This document shows positions 15,644 to 23,977 of a stretch of DNA of 64,000 nucleotides, piece after piece. Origin of the DNA: Alcanivoracaceae bacterium. Its GTDB lineage: Bacteria; Pseudomonadota; Gammaproteobacteria; Pseudomonadales; Alcanivoracaceae. The translations under genes were made by a program, and so were the position numbers. The notes under the pieces are model-generated. The model was not told the DNA's origin and made no database searches. It saw only the letters and a program-made list of their open reading frames with translations. The stretch is taken from NCBI GenBank assembly GCA_029210325.1, contig JARGPU010000001.1, positions 382,126-446,125 on the forward strand, written 5' to 3'. Every line of letters begins with the position of its first letter. The stretch's first letter is position 1.

Positions 15644-16504
15644 GTGATACCTATGGGCTATAAAGATGTGGTGTCCGCATGGAAGTCACGGGGGCAGCCC
15701 TTTGCCGTAGAGGGAGCAAATAGCCGGATCTGGCGTGAGGGCAGCGGCGAGCCAGTTGTCTGTCTGCATGGCGTGCCTGCGTCTGGCTTTCTTTATCGGA
15801 AGGTGATTCCTGAGCTGGCCAGTCGGGGGCTGGAAGGCATTACCTTTGATCTGCCTGGGATGGGGTTTGCTGATCGACCAGAGAGCTTTGACTATACGTG
15901 GAGTGGGCTGGCTCGCTGGACGGTGAAGGCCATTGATGCCGCAGGAATCAAGGATTTCCACTTGGTAGTTCATGATATTGGCGGCCCAATTGGGTTTGAC
16001 GTGATCCGGCAGATACCAGGGCGTATACGCTCGCTCACCGTGCTCAACACCTTGGTCAGGGCTGCAAGCTTTCATCGCCCCTGGGTTATGGAGCCCTTCG
16101 CACATCCTTTTATTGGGCCAATTTGGCTGGCTTCCACGCGCACGCCGATGATCATCCCTCTTATGCGTACAATTGGTATGCACGACGGCCCCAGCTCCGA
16201 TGAGCTTCGTGCTTATGGGCATCTATTAAGCCTTGAAGATGGCGGCAAGGCTTTCTTGAAAGTCATGCAGGGGTTTGAACGTACTCCTGAGTTTGAGGAA
16301 AGAATAGTTTCAGCCCTGCGCGCCAGAGAGTTTCCTGCCCAGGTCATCTGGGGCGCTCAAGACCCTGCCCTCAAGATGGCCCGTTATGCGCCGGAAATAT
16401 GCGAAGTGCTTGGGCTGGACTCCTGGCATCAGGTTCGAGGCAAGCATTTCCTGCAGGAAGACTCCCCCGCTGAAATCGCAGATCTGGTCGCGGCACTAGT
16501 GTGA
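15644..16504 (+). CDS. Alpha/beta hydrolase with Asp nucleophile, haloalkane dehalogenase-like
   Basis: A 286-aa alpha/beta hydrolase. The oxyanion motif is HGVPASGF, and the nucleophile elbow VVHDIGGPIG has Asp rather than Ser, as in haloalkane and fluoroacetate dehalogenases. The acid is probably Asp in GAQDPA and the base His in GKHFLQED. The Trp that usually follows the nucleophile in haloalkane dehalogenases is Ile here, so halide activity is doubtful. The start is GTG 15644 or ATG 15653. The stop overlaps the next gene by four bases. Confidence 0.8.
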   Translation: MIPMGYKDVVSAWKSRGQPFAVEGANSRIWREGSGEPVVCLHGVPASGFLYRKVIPELASRGLEGITFDLPGMGFADRPESFDYTWSGLARWTVKAIDAAGIKDFHLVVHDIGGPIGFDVIRQIPGRIRSLTVLNTLVRAASFHRPWVMEPFAHPFIGPIWLASTRTPMIIPLMRTIGMHDGPSSDELRAYGHLLSLEDGGKAFLKVMQGFERTPEFEERIVSALRAREFPAQVIWGAQDPALKMARYAPEICEVLGLDSWHQVRGKHFLQEDSPAEIADLVAALV

Positions 16505-17556
16505 CTGAGACATTAGAGAGATTAGGCCTGGTTCCTTTTTTTACCCAGCAACTGGCGGACGCCGGCATGTTGCAGGATCGTGTGGGTCGGGTAGTCTCTG
16601 TGCAGCGTTCCAATAGTACGGTTTTCAGCGGGTCCGGTGAGCGAGTGGTCGAGCTTTCCTCTGCCCTGAGGCAGTTGCCAGCGATTGGTCGGCCGACAGT
16701 AGGGGATTGGGTCATTCTGGACGAGTCTCTTTCGCGAATTGACCAGGTTCTTGAACGAAAAAGCCTGTTCAAAAGAATGGGAGTGGGCGGCAGCAATGAG
16801 ATTCAGCCCATAGCAGCTAACATTGATATCCTTTTTATAGTCACGTCCTGTAACGAAGAGTTCAAAGAGTCTCGTCTTGAGCGCTACCTTGCATTGTGTG
16901 CCGAGGCCGGCGCCACGCCGGTGATTATTCTTACCAAGGCAGATCTTGCCGCCGACGTGGATGATTACGTGCGTCGCGCCCGCACGACTCAGGCCGGGGT
17001 TGCCGTCGAGATTGCCGATGCACGTGACCCGAACACCATGGCTGGTGTTCGTTGCTGGATTGACAGCAGTTCTACCGTGGCCCTTGTCGGTTCCTCCGGT
17101 GTGGGTAAGTCAACACTTTTAAATACATTGGCGGGCCAGTCCCTAACCGCCACCGGTGAAATTCGCGAGGACGACAAGAAGGGACGCCATACGACGACGC
17201 ACCGTGAATTACATATGCTACCTTCGGGCGGGCTTGTTATTGATGTTCCCGGCATGCGCGAACTCAGGGTGGCTGATATTAGTCAGTCAATCCCGGCGGT
17301 TTTTGACGATATTGAACAGTTGGCGGCTCAGTGTAAGTTTGATGATTGTAAACACGAGGCGGAACCCGGTTGCGCCGTACTTCGTGCCCTGGAAGAGGAT
17401 AGAATCGATAGTCGCCGGTTATCCAATTATAGAAAGTTGCTGCGCGAAAATGCGTTGGCCACAGCAACGCTGGCAGAGAAGCGTGCTCAAGGTAGAGACT
17501 TCGCCAAAGTTGTAAGGCAGGCGAAAAATATTAAGCACAGAAACGGCGAATCATGA
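16501..17556 (+). CDS. rsgA: RsgA/YjeQ-type circularly permuted ribosome-associated GTPase
   Basis: A 351-aa GTPase with the permuted motif order G4 (TKAD, residues 145-148), G1 (GSSGVGKST, 197-205), G3 (DVPG, 248-251), after an N-terminal OB-like domain and before a zinc knuckle (CKFDDCKHEAEPGC). RsgA helps mature the 30S subunit. It starts with GTG overlapping the previous hydrolase stop by four bases. The setting among accessory genes suggests this may be an extra copy; the standard gene could be elsewhere. Confidence 0.9.
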   Translation: MTETLERLGLVPFFTQQLADAGMLQDRVGRVVSVQRSNSTVFSGSGERVVELSSALRQLPAIGRPTVGDWVILDESLSRIDQVLERKSLFKRMGVGGSNEIQPIAANIDILFIVTSCNEEFKESRLERYLALCAEAGATPVIILTKADLAADVDDYVRRARTTQAGVAVEIADARDPNTMAGVRCWIDSSSTVALVGSSGVGKSTLLNTLAGQSLTATGEIREDDKKGRHTTTHRELHMLPSGGLVIDVPGMRELRVADISQSIPAVFDDIEQLAAQCKFDDCKHEAEPGCAVLRALEEDRIDSRRLSNYRKLLRENALATATLAEKRAQGRDFAKVVRQAKNIKHRNGES

Positions 17557-17580
17557 GTCGGGTCTTAAAAGGAGGTAGAG

Positions 17581-18042
17581 GTGTATCGAAATAAGGAAGC
17601 ACAAGCGCTTGGATTGATGGCGGCACTGGTGGCTGGGGGGGTCGTGCTGGTTGTGCTCACTCTCGCGGTGTGGCCCAGATACAACCTATACAGGATGGAA
17701 ATGAGTGGCCGGGCTGCGCTGAAAGAGGCCGAGTGGTCCAAGCAGATCTATATTGAGGAGGCGCGAGCTAGAGAGGCGGCGGCTCTAATGCAGGCAAATG
17801 CCCGGGTCACCTTGGCTGAGGCAGAGGGTAAGGCCCAGATGGTACGGGCGAGGGCCGAGGGTCAGGCGGATATTGAGCGTGCAAAGGCGGCCGCTGAGGC
17901 AAATCGGATCATCGGTGCTTCCCTTAAAGGTAATGATGAGTACCTTAGATATGTATGGATCAAGGGGCTTCAAGACGGCACGGGCGAAAGAATCTATATT
18001 CCGACTGAGGCCGGCTTACCGATTTTGGAGGCGGGTAGATGA
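17581..18042 (+). CDS. Membrane-anchored coiled-coil protein resembling the C-terminal half of SPFH/prohibitin proteins
   Basis: A 153-aa protein with one membrane helix (about residues 9-32), then a long Ala/Glu-rich helix (residues 42-110, EARAREAAALMQANARVTL) and the ending YLRYVWIKGLQD...PTEAGLPILEAGR. This tail is like that of prohibitin-type SPFH proteins, but the SPFH domain is missing. GTG at 17581 follows a strong AAGGAGGT ribosome site. It overlaps the next gene by four bases. Confidence 0.7.
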   Translation: MYRNKEAQALGLMAALVAGGVVLVVLTLAVWPRYNLYRMEMSGRAALKEAEWSKQIYIEEARAREAAALMQANARVTLAEAEGKAQMVRARAEGQADIERAKAAAEANRIIGASLKGNDEYLRYVWIKGLQDGTGERIYIPTEAGLPILEAGR

Positions 18043-18377
18043 GCGAAAGACTTTTTAGACTGGCTCTTATCCTGGTGGCCATCGGCTTTACGGCAGTTTT
18101 CTGTGTTGTCGTCGTGCCTCCGCTAGTCGCCAACCCTGACGTCTTCGGTGCCTTTGCAGCGGGCTTCGTAAACCCTTATGCGGCGGGCTATTCTTCCGAT
18201 GTTCTGTTTTGCTGGGCTGCTCTGGCGATCTTTGTTGTGTATGAGGCCAGAGTCCTCTCCGTCAAGCATGGCTGGCTGTGCCTTGTGCTGGGCATAGTCC
18301 CCGGCGTGGCTGTAGGGCTTGCGCTATATTTTCTGATTCGCCATGGTCAGATTACTCAGACGGCAAAGAGTGCCTAG
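18039..18377 (+). CDS. DUF2834-like membrane protein
   Basis: A 112-aa protein with three hydrophobic helices. The pattern NPDVFGAFAAGFVNPYAAGYSSDVL between the first two fits the DUF2834 family, whose function is unknown. It is translationally coupled (ATGA) to the preceding coiled-coil membrane protein. Confidence 0.7.
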   Translation: MSERLFRLALILVAIGFTAVFCVVVVPPLVANPDVFGAFAAGFVNPYAAGYSSDVLFCWAALAIFVVYEARVLSVKHGWLCLVLGIVPGVAVGLALYFLIRHGQITQTAKSA

Positions 18378-18409
18378 CAAAGGGTGACGCTGCAGTTTGG
18401 AGGTCTAAC

Positions 18410-18949
18410 GTGAACTACGATGACGTGCTTTCCTTCTGGTTCGAGGAAATAGACTCATCCAAATGGTGGGTCAAGGATGCTGGTTTTGATCGTCTTATCG
18501 AGGATCGCTTTCTCGACCTGCACGGACAAGCCAATCGATGTGAATTGTTTGAATGGCGAAGCTCTGCCAAAGGTCGTTTGGCAGAGATAATTGTACTGGA
18601 TCAGTTTTCGAGGAATATCTTCAGGGATACGCCCGGAGCGTTCCTGTCTGACCCATTGGCGCTGGCTCTTTCTCAGGAAGCTGTCAGGCTGGGGCAGCAG
18701 CATGAGCTGACTCAAATTGAACGGAGTTTTTTGTATATGCCCTATATGCATAGTGAGTCACTGAAGATCCATGACGTTGCATTGCAGCTCTACAGAGATA
18801 ACGGCATTCAGTCCAATTTCGATTTTGAAGTGAAGCACAGGAACATTATTGAGCGATTTGGCCGGTACCCACATAGAAATTCGATTCTGGGCCGAAGCTC
18901 CACGGCTGAAGAGGTTGAGTTTTTAGCGCAGCCGGGTTCGTCGTTTTGA
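18410..18949 (+). CDS. DUF924 family protein
   Basis: A 179-aa cytoplasmic helical protein of the DUF924 family. Typical motifs are VLSFWFEE at the N-terminus, IIVLDQFSRNIFRDTPGAF in the middle and FLYMPYMHSESL after it, with a late RFGRYPHRN. Function is unknown. GTG at 18410 is chosen for the GGAGG ribosome site six bases upstream. The stop overlaps the next gene by four bases. Confidence 0.88.
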   Translation: MNYDDVLSFWFEEIDSSKWWVKDAGFDRLIEDRFLDLHGQANRCELFEWRSSAKGRLAEIIVLDQFSRNIFRDTPGAFLSDPLALALSQEAVRLGQQHELTQIERSFLYMPYMHSESLKIHDVALQLYRDNGIQSNFDFEVKHRNIIERFGRYPHRNSILGRSSTAEEVEFLAQPGSSF

Positions 18950-19803
18950 GGGCCTTTTTGTTGGCCTTCATGATACTGACCATGCTGTCGGGATGTGGCG
19001 GCGGATCCTCTTCGGGCGGCGGCGCCACTGGCCCGGGCCCAGCGCCAGGCCCAGACGAGCCGCCGATAACAGTTGGTGACTGGTACAAGCCGCCTCTTTT
19101 CGTTACTTGGCAGTGGCAATTAACGGAGGAGGTCAATACTTCATACGATGTCGATCTTTACGACATTGACCTGTTTGATTCGCCGGAAGCGTTAATCGAG
19201 CAGCTGCAAGACAATGGCATAAAAGTCATCTGCTATTTTTCTGCTGGCTCCTATGAGGAGTGGCGTGACGACGCAGACAGCTTTGCGGACGCTGATCTGG
19301 GTAATAAGCTTGATGGCTGGGCAGGTGAGCGCTGGCTGGACATTCGTTCCGCCAATGTTCGCACCATCATGGAAAGCCGTCTTGATTTGGCCGTACTGAA
19401 AGGCTGTGATGGCGTAGAGCCGGACAACATGGATGGCTATACCAATAAGCCGGGCTTCAAGCTAACGCCAGATGATCAAATTTCCTATAACCGCTTCATC
19501 GCCAATGCGGCCCATACCAGAGGCCTGTCAGTTGGACTGAAGAACGATCTTGATCAGATAGAAGAGCTAGTTGATTACTATGATTTTGCTGTGAACGAGC
19601 AATGCTTCCAATACAACGAGTGCGAAGCGCTTTCGCCTTTTACCGAGAATGGCAAGCCGGTTATGAATGCGGAATATAAAAATAAGTATGTGACGGACTC
19701 CGTTGAAAGGGATGCGCTCTGCGTTGAGTCTATCAATATGCTATTTAGCACCCTGATATTGCCACTTAATCTGGATGATGAGTTTCGCTTTAGCTGCCTG
19801 TAA
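18946..19803 (+). CDS. GH114-like lipoprotein (endo-alpha-1,4-polygalactosaminidase family)
   Basis: A 285-aa lipoprotein. The TTG start at 18946 gives a full signal peptide with lipobox LSGC (Cys17); the next ATG (18970) would leave it too short. A low-complexity Gly/Ser/Pro linker (residues 18-40) precedes a TIM-barrel domain with WQWQL, KVICYFSAGSYEEWR, DGVEPDNMDGY and SVGLKND, typical of the GH114/TM1410 family. Members cleave galactosamine-rich exopolysaccharides. Its role here is inferred by family only. Confidence 0.82.
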   Translation: MRAFLLAFMILTMLSGCGGGSSSGGGATGPGPAPGPDEPPITVGDWYKPPLFVTWQWQLTEEVNTSYDVDLYDIDLFDSPEALIEQLQDNGIKVICYFSAGSYEEWRDDADSFADADLGNKLDGWAGERWLDIRSANVRTIMESRLDLAVLKGCDGVEPDNMDGYTNKPGFKLTPDDQISYNRFIANAAHTRGLSVGLKNDLDQIEELVDYYDFAVNEQCFQYNECEALSPFTENGKPVMNAEYKNKYVTDSVERDALCVESINMLFSTLILPLNLDDEFRFSCL

Positions 19804-19870
19804 TGGCGATAAAGCTTTTATAGAATCATGATCGTGAAAAATACAGGGCCTTGGCAGCAGGAGCGAATTG

Positions 19871-20797
19871 ATGAAAGTTAGGGAAGGTTTTGTTGAGTCC
19901 GCAGGCCACCAGCTGGCTTATTTGGCAGTGAATGAGCATCTGGCCAGTGATAAAGAGCCGGCGATCGTATTTATCCATGGTGTGCTGGCATCGGTAAATT
20001 TCTGGCGAGATTGTGTTCCGCCCGAATTTAAGGAGGGTAGGGCTTGGTATTCGCTGAGCCTGCCCGCCCATCACCCTTCGACAGTCCCACAGGATTTCTC
20101 TGTCGGTGATGTTAACGACGAATGGTTCTTCCAGGTTATGAATGGTGCGTTAAAGAAGCTGCTTGGCGACAAGAAGGCGATTGTCGTTGGCCATTCTACG
20201 GGCGGCTTTAGTGGGCTGAATGTTGCCATTCACCATGCTCCTAATGTGATTGGTATTGTCAGTGTGGGGGGGTTCCACGTTGGCACATGGGGCGGTGTGG
20301 AAGGTCTGCTTTTGAAAATCGCGGGCTTGGGAAAGTGGGCAAAGGGCCTTTTTGTATCCAATATTTCGATCTCGAAATCAAGTCGTTTTGTGCGGCGTAT
20401 ATTTGCCGCATTGTTGGCCCATGATCATAAAGCGTTTTGGTCGAACCCGTTAAGCAAGCGCATGTTTGAAAATGTTGAACCAAATATACTGTTGCAGGAT
20501 CCGGCAGCACTGTTTGTATTGTTTAATGGGATAGCGTCTTTGCAGATCGAAGATCAGTTGCACAAGATCGATATGCCTTGTTATATCTTTTCCGGCACAC
20601 ATGATCCGGTGGTGCCCACAGAGCAGTCATACGTGCTGGCGACTAAAGTTCCAAATGCCAAGTCAGTGGAATTCCAGAATGTTGGGCACATGCCGTTTAT
20701 AGAGGACTCCGACGCCTACTTCGAGGCACTGAATCTAGCGCTAAAAGACATAGCAGATAGTGCTTTTAATCAGGAAAGCAGCAAGGGGGATAGCTGA
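19871..20797 (+). CDS. Alpha/beta hydrolase
   Basis: A 308-aa alpha/beta hydrolase with oxyanion motif FIHGVLAS, nucleophile elbow GHSTGG (Ser), a likely acid in GTHDPVVP and the base His in NVGHMPFIED. The cap region is helical. The substrate is unknown. The ATG at 19871 lies seven bases after AGGAG, better spaced than the TTG three bases earlier. The stop overlaps a short downstream frame (ATGA). Confidence 0.85.
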   Translation: MKVREGFVESAGHQLAYLAVNEHLASDKEPAIVFIHGVLASVNFWRDCVPPEFKEGRAWYSLSLPAHHPSTVPQDFSVGDVNDEWFFQVMNGALKKLLGDKKAIVVGHSTGGFSGLNVAIHHAPNVIGIVSVGGFHVGTWGGVEGLLLKIAGLGKWAKGLFVSNISISKSSRFVRRIFAALLAHDHKAFWSNPLSKRMFENVEPNILLQDPAALFVLFNGIASLQIEDQLHKIDMPCYIFSGTHDPVVPTEQSYVLATKVPNAKSVEFQNVGHMPFIEDSDAYFEALNLALKDIADSAFNQESSKGDS

Positions 20798-20901
20798 TGA
20801 CCTATCCTCAATATAAAGAAGACTTGCAGCCTATCCATGAATCTGAAGTTTATGGCAGGGCAGTGTTCGACATCGCAGCTAAACTTGCCGCAGTTCAATA
20901 G
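20797..20901 (+). pseudogene. Short frame, probable remnant of a larger gene
   Basis: A 34-codon frame begins with ATG overlapping the hydrolase stop and has a good AAGGGGG ribosome site. It reads MTYPQYKEDLQPIHESEV and ends after AAKLAAVQ. In the next frame, 20837-20968 stays open with a protein-like end (NKALSREKDSLKAVNELLGR). This may be the broken N-terminus of a longer helical protein, with or without a frameshift; a genuine tiny gene is possible. Confidence 0.35.
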
Positions 20902-20970
20902 CGCAAACAAAGCGTTGTCGAGGGAGAAGGACAGCCTGAAGGCTGTGAACGAGCTACTGGGCCGGTAAGT

Positions 20971-22287
20971 CTAATGTGTGGCAGCCACCGCAGTAGGCTT
21001 GGTTACCAGCCGTGCCTGCGGGAAGTGGCAGATAAAGGTGCTGCCCTTGCCCACTTCGCTTTTGATTTCCAGCTTTCCCTGATGGCGGATCATGATGTGT
21101 TTGACGATGGCCAGACCCAGGCCAGTGCCGCCGGTTTCGCTGTGGCGACTGCTGTCCGGGCGGTAAAAGCGTTCGGTCAGGCGCGGTATGTGGGTCGGGT
21201 CGATGCCGTGGCCGGTATCGCTGACAGAGAAATGCGCGCCCCGATCATCCTGCCAGTAACGAATCTTGATTTCGCTTTTTGCCGGTGAGTATTTCACCGC
21301 ATTGCTGATCAGGTTACTGAAAGCACTTTCCAATTCCGCTGGGCTACCGATCAGGCGAGCCTCTGCTGGAACGTCGACACTGATTTTTTGTTGCTTATCG
21401 CCGCTAAGGGTTTCGGCATCGTCACGCATGCGTTGCAACAGGCCATGCAATAGCACTGCCTGCTGAACGCCTTCGGGCTGACTGCTTTCCAGTCGCGACA
21501 GCATTAGCAGATCGTGAACCAGTGCTTCCATGCGCGAGGACTGTTGGTCCATTTGATGCAATGCGCGGCGCAGCCGAGTCTGTTCGTCCGGCACGGAACC
21601 GAGCAGGGTTTCCAGATAGCCCTTCAGCACAGTTAGTGGAGTTTTCAGTTCGTGGCTGACGTTAGCAACGAAGTCCTTGCGCATCTGTTCCAGCTTATGC
21701 AGGCGGGTCACGTCACGAACCATGATCAGCCGATCGCCGGGGCCGAACTCAGTAACGTGGTACTGCAAGATGCGGTTGTCGTCTTTCGGTGAGGCCAGCT
21801 CAAGGGGTTCGCGGAACAGGCCCTGCTGAAGATAGTTGTACAGACGGGGATCACGAATCAGGTTGGTAAGCACCTGATTCATGTCCTGCGAGTGACGGAA
21901 GCCGAGAAACTGCTCTGCGGTCTGGTTGAAATACTCCAGTCGGCCATGACGATCAATCAACAGCACCGCATCTTCCAGTGCATTCACCGACGATTGCGCG
22001 CGCTGGATGATACCGGCCAGTTCCTCTTGAGCACGGCGCTCCTTGCGAAAAAGATGTTCCAGATGGGTGTACAAATCACCCCACAGGCCGGAGCTATCCG
22101 GTGGCTCAGTGTGTTCTTTTTGAGTTAGCCAGGAATACAGCTCAAATAATTGACGCAGATGCCAGACGATGTAGCCGGCCAGCGCGATCACCACCGGCCA
22201 TAAGGTGTCTAGAGAAACGGCCGCCAGCGCTGCAATCCCTGAAAGAATCAGGATGCGGTTAACTTCACTGGCCAGTCTCGACTTCAT
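20971..22287 (-). CDS. phoR: Phosphate-sensing histidine kinase PhoR
   Basis: A 438-aa sensor kinase. Two N-terminal membrane helices (residues about 10-45) are followed by a linker, a PAS domain (about 95-190), the HisKA box VSHELKTPLTVLKGYLE with the phospho-acceptor His near residue 212, and HATPase motifs (NLISNAVKYSP, DTGHGID, TGGTGLGLAIVKH). It phosphorylates PhoB when phosphate is low, under control of PstSCAB-PhoU. It lies just downstream of phoB. Confidence 0.96.
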   Translation of the reverse strand: MKSRLASEVNRILILSGIAALAAVSLDTLWPVVIALAGYIVWHLRQLFELYSWLTQKEHTEPPDSSGLWGDLYTHLEHLFRKERRAQEELAGIIQRAQSSVNALEDAVLLIDRHGRLEYFNQTAEQFLGFRHSQDMNQVLTNLIRDPRLYNYLQQGLFREPLELASPKDDNRILQYHVTEFGPGDRLIMVRDVTRLHKLEQMRKDFVANVSHELKTPLTVLKGYLETLLGSVPDEQTRLRRALHQMDQQSSRMEALVHDLLMLSRLESSQPEGVQQAVLLHGLLQRMRDDAETLSGDKQQKISVDVPAEARLIGSPAELESAFSNLISNAVKYSPAKSEIKIRYWQDDRGAHFSVSDTGHGIDPTHIPRLTERFYRPDSSRHSETGGTGLGLAIVKHIMIRHQGKLEIKSEVGKGSTFICHFPQARLVTKPTAVAATH

Positions 22288-22331
22288 GCTGCGTACCTCA
22301 GTCGTGAGCGATCAGTATAAGGGTGTTGCGA

Positions 22332-23036
22332 TCAGGAGGCGACGGCAGTCTTGGTAGAAAACCGGTAGCCGGTGCCTCGCACAGTCTGAATAAAACGATC
22401 GAAGTTATGCGGCTCCAGTGCCTTGCGCAGACGCCGAATATGCACGTCGATGGTGCGGTCTTCCACGTAGACATTTCCACCCCACACTTGGTCGAGCAGC
22501 TGGGTGCGCGAGTAGGCGCGCTCCTGATGGGTCATAAAGAACTCCAGCAGGCGATATTCGGTGGGCCCCATGTCCACTGGCACATCATTAGCGGAAATGC
22601 GGTGGCTAACCGGGTCGAGGCACAGCCCCTCAACTTCGATGGCTTTATCCGTGGCACCAGCGCTGCTGCGACGCAAAACCGCCTTGATGCGTGAGATCAG
22701 TTCGCGGGTAGAAAAAGGCTTGGTGATGTAATCATCCGCGCCGACTTCGAGGCCCTGAATCTTGTTATCTTCTTCGCTCTTGGCGGTGAGCATGATGATC
22801 GGCACCTCGCTGGTGGTGTCATCACGCTTCAGACGCCGCGCCAGCTCGATGCCGCTGATCGACGGCAGCATCCAGTCAAGCAGCACCAGGTCTGGTCGCT
22901 GGTCGACAATAATTTCGTGGCCCCGTTGGGCATTGTCGGCTTCGAGTACATCAAAGTCCGCCAGCTCAAGGGCGACTGCCACCATTTCCCTGATGGCCGG
23001 TTCGTCATCAATAATCAGGATTCTGTGCTTGGCCAT
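22332..23036 (-). CDS. phoB: Phosphate regulon response regulator PhoB
   Basis: A 234-aa OmpR-family regulator. The receiver domain has the acidic pair (IIDDEP), the phospho-acceptor Asp in LLDWMLP and Lys in TKPF; the winged-helix domain ends with VEDRTIDVHIRRLRKAL and VRGTGYRF. ATG 23036 fits GAGAAG eight bases upstream better than the ATG at 23042. A near-perfect Pho box lies 50 bases upstream, so autoregulation is likely. Confidence 0.96.
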   Translation of the reverse strand: MAKHRILIIDDEPAIREMVAVALELADFDVLEADNAQRGHEIIVDQRPDLVLLDWMLPSISGIELARRLKRDDTTSEVPIIMLTAKSEEDNKIQGLEVGADDYITKPFSTRELISRIKAVLRRSSAGATDKAIEVEGLCLDPVSHRISANDVPVDMGPTEYRLLEFFMTHQERAYSRTQLLDQVWGGNVYVEDRTIDVHIRRLRKALEPHNFDRFIQTVRGTGYRFSTKTAVAS

Positions 23037-23085
23037 GTCCATTACTTCTCGCTATGTGTATGGAGGCCTATTTGATTGCGTTTAC

Positions 23086-23103
23086 ATGACAGGGTTATGA
23101 CAG
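23086..23103 (-). promoter_or_regulatory. Pho box upstream of phoB
   Basis: On the minus strand the site reads CTGTCAT-AACC-CTGTCAT, two exact direct repeats of the PhoB half-site with the standard 4-base gap. It lies 50 bases before the phoB start and overlaps the last codons of ubiA. Confidence 0.92.
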
Positions 23104-23970
23104 ATAGTCCCCCAGCAGGCCGATAAATACTACTAACCCCACCCACTGGTTGTTGAGAAAGGCCTGAAAGCAGCCGTCACGGCTGCTTTCTCGCATCAAC
23201 CAGTGTTGGTAAATAAACAGGCCGGCGGCGATGGCTAGTCCGGCCAGCCAGAACGCACCGAAGCCAAGTTGCCGCCCCAACAGCCACAGGGCGAATAACG
23301 TCATGGCCTGCAGGGCGCCGATCATCAGTTTATCCATCTCGCCAAACAGGATGGCGGTACTTTTAACGCCGATCTTCAGGTCGTCGTCCCGGTCGACCAT
23401 GGCGTACTCCGTATCGTAGGCCACAGTCCATAGCAGGTTAGCGGTGTATAGCAGCCAGGCGATGGCGGGCACGCTGTTGGTTTCGGCGGCAAATGCCATC
23501 GGAATGGCCCAGGAAAATGCTGCCCCGAGCACCACCTGTGGCAGATGGGTATAGCGCTTCATAAACGGATACAGCACCGCCAGCGCCAGGGCGCCAAACG
23601 ATAGCAGAATGGTGAAAGTATTCAGGAACAGCACCAGCACAAAGGCGATGGCGCCAAGGGCGCAGAACAGCATCAGCGCCTGTTTGCCAGATAGCGCGCC
23701 GGTGGCCAGAGGCCGTCCTTCGGTACGTTTCACCTGACCGTCGATATTGCGGTCGGCGAAGTCGTTGATTACGCAGCCGGCGGCTCGCATGACGATGACG
23801 CCGAGGGTAAAGATGATTACCGTGGCTACGCTGGGCGAGCCCTGACCGGCAATCCACACCGCCCACAGGGTTGGCCACAGCAGCAGCAGGGTGCCCACCG
23901 GCCGGTCCAGCCGCATCAGCTGGATCCATGGCCACAGTTGCGGGTAACGGGCTTGGACAAAGCTCAGCAT
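23095..23970 (-). CDS. ubiA: 4-hydroxybenzoate polyprenyltransferase
   Basis: Inner-membrane enzyme attaching the polyprenyl tail to 4-hydroxybenzoate in ubiquinone synthesis; 291 aa with about eight or nine helices. The two Asp-rich Mg2+-prenyl-diphosphate motifs are [10 protein letters not shown] and [13 protein letters not shown]. ubiC, which makes its substrate, is about 10 kb away in the window. Its 3' end carries the phoB Pho box. Confidence 0.95.
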   Translation of the reverse strand: MLSFVQARYPQLWPWIQLMRLDRPVGTLLLLWPTLWAVWIAGQGSPSVATVIIFTLGVIVMRAAGCVINDFADRNIDGQVKRTEGRPLATGALSGKQALMLFCALGAIAFVLVLFLNTFTILLSFGALALAVLYPFMKRYTHLPQVVLGAAFSWAIPMAFAAETNSVPAIAWLLYTANLLWTVAYDTEYAMVDRDDDLKIGVKSTAILFGEMDKLMIGALQAMTLFALWLLGRQLGFGAFWLAGLAIAAGLFIYQHWLMRESSRDGCFQAFLNNQWVGLVVFIGLLGDYLS

Positions 23971-23977
23971 GGTTGCC

